A DNA stretch of 64,000 bases from NCBI GenBank assembly GCA_963784065.1, contig CAWAQA010000007.1:62001-126000 (forward strand), read 5' to 3'. A program made the translations under genes and the position numbers. Each line of letters begins with the position of its first letter. The stretch's first letter is position 1. Below, piece after piece: positions 57,385 to 64,000 of this stretch. The notes below the pieces were generated by a model, which saw only the letters and a program-made list of their open reading frames with translations, was not told the origin of the DNA and ran no database searches. Source of the stretch: CAWAQA01 sp963784065 (GTDB lineage Bacteria; Acidobacteriota; Vicinamibacteria; Vicinamibacterales; UBA2999).

Positions 57385-57430
57385 ATGGCGCGACAGCGTA
57401 CCAGTACTACTTCAGTGAGGTACAAGCCAC
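56332..57430 (-). mobile_element. Complete IS630-family element 2 with TA duplication
   Basis: 1099 bp between TA at 56330-56331 and TA at 57431-57432. Ends GTGGACTGTACTCGCTGAA and, inverted, GTGGCTTGTACCTCACTGAA are clear imperfect inverted repeats. One transposase on the minus strand. The left junction falls in CTAG, which gives a stop codon to both convergent genes. Confidence 0.85.
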
Positions 57431-57503
57431 TAGTGAGCTTGTCGTTCACCGGGTTCACGGTTCGGCGGAACCGCCACGGAAGGACCTGCGTCAAAGGAGA
57501 ATC

Positions 57504-58342
57504 ATGGCCGCGATTGATCTCGACGCCTATTTTCGGCGGATCGGTACGCCGGCGCGCGCACCGCGACGCTCGATACGCTCCGCGCCGTCCACCTTCACCA
57601 TGCGCAGGCGATTCCGTTCGAGAACCTGAACCCGCTGTTGCGATGGCCCCTCCGCCTCGACGCCGACTCGCTCGAGCAGAAGCTGGTACGCGATGGCCGT
57701 GGCGGCTATTGCTTCGAGCAGAATCTCCTCTTCAGCCATGCGCTCAGAGGCCTCGGCTTCCAGGTGACCGGTCTTGCCGCGCGTGTGCTGTGGAACCTCC
57801 CCGACACCGTCGTCACGCCGCGCAGCCACATGCTCCTGCTCGTGGACCTCGACGACGACGCGTACATCGCGGATGTCGGTTTCGGCGGGCTGACGCTCAC
57901 CGGCCCGCTTCGTCTGCAAGCCGACGCCGAGCAGGCGACGCCGCACGAGGCGTTCCGGCTGAAGAAGGCCGGCGAGGCGTTCGTCATGGAGGCGCGCGTC
58001 AACGCGGAATGGAAGGCGCTCTACCGGTTCGACGTGCAGGAGCAGCTGCTGCCGGACTACGAGGTCACCAGCTGGTACCTGTCAAACCATCCCGCCTCGC
58101 AGTTCGTCACGAACCTGATCGTGGCGCGGCCCGATCGCGATCGGCGCTACGTCCTCCGGAACTGCGAGTTTGCGGTGCACCACGTGAATGGCGGCACGGA
58201 GCGTCGTGTCCTGCAGACCTCCACCGAGCTGCGCGCGACGCTCGAAGACGTCTTCCTGCTGACGCTCCCGGAGCGTCCCGAGCTGTCGGCGGCGCTGGAG
58301 CAGCTGACCACGCGAGCGGCGGCGGTGGTCGCGTCGACCTGA
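57504..58342 (+). CDS. Arylamine N-acetyltransferase (frame broken)
   Basis: About 279 residues. IDLDAYFRRIG at the start, then after a slip near 57555 TLRAVHLHHAQAIPFENLNPLL, the catalytic Cys in GRGGYCFEQN, the triad His in TPRSHMLLLV and Asp in YIADVGFGG. NAT enzymes transfer acetyl from acetyl-CoA to arylamines or hydrazines; bacterial members also serve in natural-product assembly. AAAGGAG ribosome site. Isolated between an IS630 and a repeat cluster. Confidence 0.92.
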
Positions 58343-58350
58343 AGCCTGCG

Positions 58351-58527
58351 CGGGCCGGCTGAAGCCGGCCCCTACGTACGTTGGTGTCCCGGCTGAAGCC
58401 GGCCCCTGCGTGCATCATCCCTTCTTCCGCCTGAAGGCGGAAGCCACGGACATCGGCGGGCCGGCTGAAGGGCCCCACAGACGTTGGTGTTCCGGCTGTC
58501 GGCAGGGGCCGGCTTCAGCCGGCCCGC
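58351..58527. repeat. Cluster of family A and B palindromes
   Basis: GGGCCGGCTGAAGCCGGCCC (58352-58371), CCCGGCTGAAGCCGGCCCC (about 58388-58406), CTTCCGCCTGAAGGCGGAAG plus CCAC (58424-58447), a deleted copy near 58458-58476, and GGGGCCGGCTTCAGCCGGCC (58506-58525). The last supplies the stop codon of the minus-strand AlkZ-like gene. Confidence 0.8.
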
Positions 58528-59598
58528 ACTCGAACGTCAGCCTGCATCCCCAGGAACGCACCGTAGCGGCGGGCCGCCGCCGCCACGGCTCGTTCCTGCG
58601 CCGCGTTGAACGCCACGAATGGGCGGACGGTCACAATCACGGCGCCCCGCTGGAATGCTCGCCGCCAGAACCCCACGACGTGACCGCCGATCACGAGCGG
58701 CGACATCAGCTCACCTCCGGCGGCGCCCGCGGCGGGCGGGCGATTCGGGCCGAGCGCTGCGCGACGGTCCTTGTAGGCGAGGAGATACTCGTCGTACAGA
58801 GGCAGGAGATGCGCGCGCTGCGACGCGCGGGGCAGCCGCGTCGCCGGCGGCGCGAGCCAGTAGGCCGTGCCGTCGAGTACCTCCTTTTCAAGACGCCGGC
58901 CGACGCTCTCCACCCCGTCGCGCGCATCGGCCATCGTGAGGCCCGACCACCAGGAGAAGTCCTGCAGCGTGGCAGGACCGCGGCTCGTGAAGTACCCGCT
59001 GCGTCAGCCTGGCCAGCGCCTCGTCGCGTGTGATGGCCTTTGCCGCGGCCACCCGTTCGTCGAGCAGCGCGTACGTGAACTGCTTGCCGGCCCGCGGCCC
59101 GCTGCAGATCACCGCGTCGAGCTCCGCTCGAAGAAGGATGAAGCCGAAGCGCATGCCATCATCGGCCGCCACGCCGGCCCGCCGCACCGCCTGCCGAAGG
59201 GCATCGCGCGTCAGCTGCCGGCCGCCCCGCAGCGCACGCGCCAGCGCCGTGTTCGACTGCCGGAAGACGGCAGCATCCAGTTCGAGCTTGCGGTAGTACG
59301 AGCCGATGGTGGCGTTCACGCGCGGGGCAGTGAGCGCGAGCATCCATCGGATGTCCGCAGGCGCCACGAAGTGCCACGTCGGACGGAGCACGTGAGTGCG
59401 CAGGATCGCGCCGCTGGTGAACGCGTCTTCGATGACGTCGTCGGCGCCTTCGCGCATACGCAGCGCGAGCGCCCATTTCGCGCCGTAGTAGTCCTGCGCC
59501 TGGACCGCGCCAAGCCAGCTCACGACGTCCTCGGGAGACTCGAGGCCTGCTGACGACAGCCGCTGGTTGGCCAGCCGCCGGCCTGCGATGTGGCTCAC
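58515..59598 (-). CDS. Winged-helix (HTH_42) DNA glycosylase, AlkZ/YcaQ-like (frame broken)
   Basis: About 360 residues. The QxQ catalytic motif of AlkZ-type interstrand-crosslink glycosylases is present as GAVQAQDYYGAKWAL; also SGAILRTHVLRPTWHFVAPADIRWML and, after a slip near 58998, YFTSRGPATLQDFSWWSGL and LPLYDEYLLAYKDR, all typical of the HTH_42 family. Probable base-excision repair of alkylated or crosslinked DNA. GTG start 59598 overlaps the stop of the TPR gene (GTGA). The final residues RAG and stop come from a family A palindrome. Confidence 0.87.
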
Positions 59599-60512
59599 TT
59601 GCGGGTGGCGGCGTCGCGCAGCGCCGCTCGCACCGATGCGGCCATGCCGGAGCGCTGCGCCGACGGCGACGCCGCGACGATCCACTCATACGTGGTTTCC
59701 AGATCGGCCGCCGGCACCGTCAGGTCGGGGTCGCGCGTACGCGAGGCGTTCGGGCCGTACTTCAGCGTATAGACGAAGTACACGCGATCCGCCACCGCCG
59801 GATCGATAGGCTCGTTCCGCGTGCGCATGTCGTTGGCGACGCGCAGCAGTTCGGCGTCGGCGTTGCCGTTCGTCAGCGCCGCAAGCTGCAGGCGGCGCAC
59901 GAACGGACGCCGGTCGCCCGCGGCGGCGAGGGCCGTATCGAATCGCTCTCGCGCCGGCTGGATCTGTCTCCCGCGCCACATCAGCCAGTGGCCGAGCATC
60001 GCGTTGGCGAACACGTTGTCGGGATCGACGGTCAGCGCTTCCTGATACCGCGCCGCGGGATCGACGTCGTACCCGTCGCGCAGGCGAAGAAACGTCACCC
60101 AGCCAAGATGCGCGAGCAGATCGGCGCGGCGCTCTCCCTGTGCGCTCACCAGCGCCCGATCGAGGGCGGGCGTGACCGCGTCGGTGATGACGGCGAACCG
60201 TTGTCCGGGTCCGGGCCGGGCGTCTTCGAGCCACGCGAACGCAATCTCCACCCGCGCGTCATCAACGGCCTCGCCCGGCCGCACCCCGGCGGCGCGATCG
60301 AGCGAGGTCCATGCCGCGGCGAACTCGCCGCGCGACGCCTGCTGCCGCGCGACGTCCACCAGGGTGGCGGCCTCGCGCTGGCGGCCGTAGATATCGCCGA
60401 TCCAGGTCGTCAGCTGCCGGACGCCCAGCACCAGCGAAATCAGCGCCGTGACGACGCCCACCCACTTGAGCGCGCGCGCGGGCCAATTCGACGATGGTGA
60501 CGGTTCGGGCAT
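59595..60512 (-). CDS. Membrane-anchored TPR-like protein
   Basis: 305 residues. One N-terminal membrane helix (WVGVVTALISLVLGVRQLTTW), then helical repeats with REAATLVDVARQQASRGEFAAAWTSLDRAAG, LAHLGWVTFLRLRDGYDVDPAARYQEALTVDPDNVFANAMLGHWLMWRG and RERFDTALAAAG. Most likely periplasmic scaffolding domain. Unbroken. It lies between the transporter and the glycosylase in one operon. Confidence 0.7.
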   Translation of the reverse strand: MPEPSPSSNWPARALKWVGVVTALISLVLGVRQLTTWIGDIYGRQREAATLVDVARQQASRGEFAAAWTSLDRAAGVRPGEAVDDARVEIAFAWLEDARPGPGQRFAVITDAVTPALDRALVSAQGERRADLLAHLGWVTFLRLRDGYDVDPAARYQEALTVDPDNVFANAMLGHWLMWRGRQIQPARERFDTALAAAGDRRPFVRRLQLAALTNGNADAELLRVANDMRTRNEPIDPAVADRVYFVYTLKYGPNASRTRDPDLTVPAADLETTYEWIVAASPSAQRSGMAASVRAALRDAATRK

Positions 60513-60518
60513 CGCTCC

Positions 60519-61992
60519 TCAGATCCGAAGCCAGGCCAGCCAGGGCAGGATGATGGCCATGTAAACGGCGAAGAACGCCACGCCGAGCACGAATCCGAGG
60601 ACCCAGAAGTGCCGGCGGGTGATGTAGCCGCTGCCGTAATAAATCGGATTCTGTCCCGACGCGTACGAGCGTCAGGATGCTCATGAGGCCGAGCGAGTAT
60701 CCGAGCATCATCGCCCACGCCTTCGGCGACGCGGCGCCGGTCTGCACCGCAACCGCGAGGAATATCGCGTAGAGCGTGGCCGTATGTGCGGTGATGCTCG
60801 CGAAGAAATAATGGATGAAGAAGAACGCGCCCACGAGGCTCACGATGGTCGCGTAGCCGCCGAGCCCCGAGAGCGCGGGCGCGATCGTGTCCGCCATCCA
60901 CTGCACGAATCCCGTCTCAGCGAGTCCGCCGGCCAGCGCAACCACCGCTGCAAACCAGATCAAGACGTTCCACGCCTCGGCGTTGCCGGTGACGTGCGCC
61001 CACGTCACCACCCTCAGCACCACCATCGCCGCCACGATCGTCATCGCCGCCATCGTCGGATCGATGAAGCGTCCGCCGCCGATCCAGAGCGCCAGCGCCG
61101 CGAGCACCAGCACGACGAGCGTCGCCTCCCGCCGCGAAAGGGGTCCCATCTCGCGAAGCTGGTCGCTGGCCCAGGCCGGCGCCTCTGGCGCCGTCTTGAT
61201 CTCCGGCGGAAAGAGCTTGTAGAGCGCGGCGGGCAGGATCGCAAGGAGGAGGATGCCGATCGGCGCGAAGCCCACGAACCACTCGGTCCACGAGATGGAC
61301 ACGCCGGCGACCTTGGCGGCGAGGCTGACGGCGAGCACGTTCGGCGCCATGCCGGTCATGAACAGGCTGCTCGTGACGGTGCTGGCGGCAAACGCGGTGT
61401 AGAGCAGGTACGCGCCGATGCGGCGGGCGCTCGGATCGTTCGGCCGCGAGCCGTACAACTCCGGGATCTGGCGAACCACCGGGTAGACGGTGGCGCCGCT
61501 TCGCGCGGTGGAGGAGGCGGTCACCGGCGCCAGCGCGAGGTCCGCCAGCGTCACGGCGTAGCCGAGGCCGAGCGGCCGGTGGCCGAGAAGCCTGATCAAG
61601 TTCAACGCAATGCGCCGCCCGAGCCCGGTCTGCGAGTACCCGACCGAAAACATGTATGCGGAAAAGACCAGCCAGACCGTGCCGTTCGCGAACCCGCTGA
61701 GCGCCCAGGCGGTGGAATCGGCCGGTGTGTCACGCACCATGCGGAACGCGCCGCCCACCACGAGGCCGACCAGGCCGACGGCCGCGGCCGGAATCGGCTC
61801 AGCGATGATGCCGGCAATCACGGCCGCGAAGAGCGCAAAGTATCGCCACGCGCCGGGCGAGAGCCCCTCCGGGACCGGAAGCAGGGCGATGACGGCGCCG
61901 ACCACCAGCGGAATCACGACGCGCGCCGCCGCCACCCGCCGTCCCGATGCCGGCGCTGCCGGCGGTACGACCGCGGCCGTCGTGGAGCTCAT
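60519..61992 (-). CDS. DASS-family carboxylate transporter, CitT/TtdT-like (frame broken near the end)
   Basis: About 490 residues, 12 hydrophobic segments: LPVPEGLSPGAWRYFALFAAVIAGIIAEPIP, FSVGYSQTGLGRRIALNLIRLLGHRPLGLGYA, ASSTARSGATVYPVVRQIPE (first substrate hairpin), FMTGMAPNVLAVSL, and ITAHTATLYAIFLAVAV (second). A slip near 60667 leads to PIYYGSGYITRRHFWVLGF and a final membrane helix. The match to bacterial CitT/TtdT antiporters is closer than for the 1293 gene. Start overlaps the fumarase beta stop (ATGA), which favours a C4-dicarboxylate or tartrate substrate. Confidence 0.9.
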
Positions 61993-62555
61993 ACGCGTCT
62001 CCACTGCGCCCGCGCCGACTCGTGGAAGTTCTGTCCGAGCGTGTCGATGATCACCACCGCGGGGAAGGCGGTGATGTCGAACGCGTACAAGGCCTCGGGC
62101 CCGAGATCGTCCCAGGCAATGACCGAAGCCGCCGCGATCTGCCTGGCCAGCAGCGCGCCGAGGCCGCCGATCGCCGCGAAGTAGACGACGCGGTGGCGGA
62201 CGAAGGGGGCCATCTCCTCGCCGTGCAGCTCGCCCTTGCCGATGACCGCCCGCACGCCGGCGGTGAAGAGCGCCGGCAGGAAGCGCGCCATGCGCGCGGT
62301 GGTCGTCGGGCCCGCCGAGCCGACCACCTGCCCGGGCTTTGGCGGCGATGGCCCGACGGCGTAGAACACCTGGCCTGCCAATGCAACGGGGAGCGGCTCA
62401 TTGCGCTCGAGCGCCTGGGTGAGCCTGGCAGCCGTGGCATCGCGCAGCGTGAGCACGCGGCCGGTGAGCTCGACCGCGTCTCCGGCGCGAAGCGATGTGA
62501 GGAGGTCGTCGCGAGGATCGTCGAGATGGACCTGGCGGACGCCCGAGGTCTCCAT
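61989..62555 (-). CDS. Class I fumarase / L(+)-tartrate dehydratase beta subunit
   Basis: 188 residues. VHLDDPRDDLLTSLRAGDAVELTGRVLTLRDAT, VFYAVGPSPPKPGQVVGSAGPTTTARM, GKGELHGEEMAPFVRHRVVYFAAIGGLGALL and IDTLGQNFHE are hallmarks of the C-terminal/beta half of class I fumarases. Works with the alpha subunit in oxygen-sensitive hydration/dehydration. Start overlaps the alpha stop (ATGA). Confidence 0.92.
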   Translation of the reverse strand: METSGVRQVHLDDPRDDLLTSLRAGDAVELTGRVLTLRDATAARLTQALERNEPLPVALAGQVFYAVGPSPPKPGQVVGSAGPTTTARMARFLPALFTAGVRAVIGKGELHGEEMAPFVRHRVVYFAAIGGLGALLARQIAAASVIAWDDLGPEALYAFDITAFPAVVIIDTLGQNFHESARAQWRRV

Positions 62556-63424
62556 CACACGCTCGCCGTCGCCCGCCGCATGGAATGGCATCCGAGGTTC
62601 ACCGCCACAGGAAGGCCGGCAATGTGCGTCGGGTAGACCTCGATGTTGACCGCGAGCGCGGTCACAACTCCACCGAGGCCCTGCGGCCCGATGCCGAGCC
62701 TGTTGACGGCGTCCAGCAGCTCGCCCTCGAGCTCGCACAAGTCGGGACGCGGATTGCGGATGGTCAGCGGGCGAAGCACCGCCTTCTTCGCCAGGAGTGC
62801 CGCCGTCTCGAAGGTCCCGCCGACACCCACGCCGACCACGATCGGAGGACACGCGTTCGCGCCAGCCCGATCCACGGTCTCGACCACGACCGCGCGGATG
62901 CCGGCGACGCCATCGGCCGGCACGAGCATCCGCAACGCGCTCATGTTCTCCGCGCCAAAGCCCTTCGACGCGACGGTCACACGCACCCCGTCGCCGGGCA
63001 CGAGATCGATGTGAATCACGCCGGGTGTGTCGCCGCCGCCTGCGATCTTCAGACGCCTCGTCGGGTCGCCGGTCATCGACCAGCGCAGATATCCGGCGCG
63101 CGTGCCCTCACGAATCGCCTCGTACACCGCCTCGTGCAGCGAGCCGCCCACGAAGTGCACGTCCTGCCCGACCTCGAGCATGACCACCGTGACGCCGCTG
63201 TCCTGGCAGACCGGCAGCCGTTCCTCCGCGGCCATCTCGTAGTTCCGAATGAGCTGCTCGATCGTGCGGCGCCCGAGCGGCGACTCCTCGCGCAGCGCCG
63301 CCGCGCGCAGCGCGGCCAGCACGTCGGCGGGGATCTGGTAATTACTCTCGACCAGGAGGCGCGCGATCGTGTCGCGCAGCGCCGCTACCTCGACGTCGCG
63401 GACCCTGGTAGCCGTGGTCGTCAC
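62555..63424 (-). CDS. Class I fumarase / L(+)-tartrate dehydratase alpha subunit
   Basis: 289 residues, unbroken. The three [4Fe-4S] ligands are visible: Cys in LPVCQDSGVT, Cys in GANACPPIVVG and Cys in NLGCHSMRR. The active-site GGSLHEAVYEAIREGTRAGYLRWSM segment is typical. Class I fumarases and tartrate dehydratases TtdAB cannot be told apart from sequence alone; the adjacent DASS transporter recalls the ttdAB-ttdT order in Enterobacteria. Confidence 0.92.
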   Translation of the reverse strand: MTTTATRVRDVEVAALRDTIARLLVESNYQIPADVLAALRAAALREESPLGRRTIEQLIRNYEMAAEERLPVCQDSGVTVVMLEVGQDVHFVGGSLHEAVYEAIREGTRAGYLRWSMTGDPTRRLKIAGGGDTPGVIHIDLVPGDGVRVTVASKGFGAENMSALRMLVPADGVAGIRAVVVETVDRAGANACPPIVVGVGVGGTFETAALLAKKAVLRPLTIRNPRPDLCELEGELLDAVNRLGIGPQGLGGVVTALAVNIEVYPTHIAGLPVAVNLGCHSMRRATASV

Positions 63425-63431
63425 GGCCGGG

Positions 63432-63437
63432 ATGGTA
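63432..63437 (-). promoter_or_regulatory. -10 element TACCAT, probable leaderless promoter
   Basis: TACCAT on the minus strand ends 7 nt before GTG 63424 with no ribosome site. Promoter of the five-gene operon down to 58515. Confidence 0.5.
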
Positions 63438-63440
63438 CCT

Positions 63441-63792
63441 CAAGGAGGAGGAGGGCGCAGAGGGGGCGGAGGGCGCGGGGAATCCAACGCAGAGGAGCAG
63501 AGGGCACGGGGGATACCTACTGTTCCAAACGAGGCAGAAGCCACATCTGTCGGGCGCGCCCACAACGACTCGAGTCCTGTGGCTTCCGGCTTCAGCCGGA
63601 AGAACCCGGCCGCGCACGCGACCTTCCGCCTGAAGGCGGAAGCCACAATTGTTGTATCGAATACAACGCAGAGGCGCAGAGGAGCGGAGGGCGCAGAGGT
63701 CAGAAATGCACGACGCCCGGAAACGCAAAGGCGGAACGGTCGAATAACCACGCTCTCCGCGTCCTCTGCCCCTCTGCGTCCTCTGCGATAGT
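63441..63792. repeat. Composite element: family D arms enclosing family B palindromes
   Basis: Purine arms (GAGGGCGCAGAGGGGGCGGA and ACGCAGAGGAGCAGAGGGCA) face TCCGCGTCCTCTGCCCCTCT and GCGTCCTCTGCGATAG (to 63792). Inside are GGCTTCCGGCTTCAGCCGGA (63580-63601) and CTTCCGCCTGAAGGCGGAAG (63623-63642). No gene in this 450-nt stretch. Confidence 0.75.
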
Positions 63793-63878
63793 CCCCCTTG
63801 CGATCTCAGCTGCCCGCGAGGCCAGCCAGCCTACCCGTGTTAGCATCTGCCCTGCGTCGCTGCCGGGTGGAGGCATTC

Positions 63879-64000
63879 ATGTCGAGACGAGATTTTCTGA
63901 AGACGACGGCCCTGGCGGGCGCAGGTGCCGTGGCGGGCGGACTGGTGACTCCCGGCATCGCCGCCGGTCAGCAGAAGGCGCCAAGCAGCGCCACGAAACG
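63879..64000 (+). CDS. Tat-exported protein, 3' partial
   Basis: Starts at ATG 63879 after GTGGAGG (63867-63873). The first 40 residues are a Tat signal: SRRDFLKTTALAGAGAVAGG followed by LVTPGIAAGQQKAP, cut at the window edge. Identity of the mature protein cannot be told. Confidence 0.75.
   Translation, partial: MSRRDFLKTTALAGAGAVAGGLVTPGIAAGQQKAPSSATK

Noticed and set aside
63366..63791. Protein-coding gene on the plus strand
   Set aside because: Its product would consist of translated repeat units (SGFSRK, RLKAEAT); no start signal.

Overview
The window is about 64 kb of very GC-rich DNA. Its gene families suggest an Acidobacteriota genome, most likely class Vicinamibacteria or a close relative. 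Pointers are the DUF1592-DUF1552-ankyrin cluster, a soluble quinoprotein dehydrogenase, DUF6152 and DUF6644 genes, secreted metallo-beta-lactamase-fold hydrolases, many Tat-type N-termini, and abundant CTTCAG-cored palindromes between genes. This assignment is inference from gene content; no rRNA or tRNA gene was seen. Most longer genes contain one or more apparent single-base frame breaks, often between well-conserved motifs. I treat these as sequence error, annotate the whole gene span and give approximate break positions. The exception is the A8 run of an IS5-family transposase, which looks programmed.

Layout. 1-6 kb: a truncated two-domain beta-sandwich protein, then a plus-strand protocatechuate block (DASS anion transporter, pcaH, pcaG, pcaB, small secreted protein). 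6-9 kb: SYLF protein, first DUF6152/partner pair, small secreted protein. 9-17 kb: DUF1592 cytochrome-like protein, DUF1552 protein, ankyrin protein, quinoprotein. 17-24.4 kb: two secreted MBL-fold proteins on the minus strand, two DUF6644 membrane proteins, two more partner proteins and a second DUF6152 gene. 24.6-29.5 kb: RRM protein, TPR-like protein, small helical protein, acyl-CoA ligase and an HpaB-family flavoprotein. 29.6-37.5 kb, minus strand: benzoate-CoA-ligase-like enzyme, GlcG/HbpS protein, Gfo/Idh/MocA oxidoreductase, TctC-TctB-TctA transporter, quinone oxidoreductase, carboxymuconolactone-decarboxylase-like protein; probably uptake and activation of (aromatic) carboxylates. 37.6-43.7 kb: creatininase-family hydrolase, ABC exporter, two envelope proteins, amine oxidase. 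43.7-46.3 kb: nested mobile-element debris (two MITE-like elements, an IS5 element with CTAG duplication, a truncated IS630, an IS5/IS1182-like fragment). 46.3-57.4 kb: oxidoreductase, sigma-54 activator, beta-hydroxyacid dehydrogenase, racemase-like protein, haloperoxidase/PAP2 protein, NarL-type two-component pair, SDR plus QueA-like pair, intact IS630. 57.5-64 kb: N-acetyltransferase; minus-strand operon of class I fumarase/tartrate dehydratase alpha and beta, DASS transporter, TPR protein and AlkZ-like glycosylase; and the start of a Tat-exported protein.

The points most worth following are: (i) the DUF6152 / GHSVGRW-partner / DUF6644 module, whose DUF6152 members should begin with His-His after export; (ii) dispersed palindromes that supply coding sequence or a stop codon to neighbouring genes; (iii) seven genes with a TANNNT hexamer only 6-9 nt before the start codon and no Shine-Dalgarno sequence, which suggests leaderless mRNAs; (iv) MITEs with ends like those of the resident IS630.
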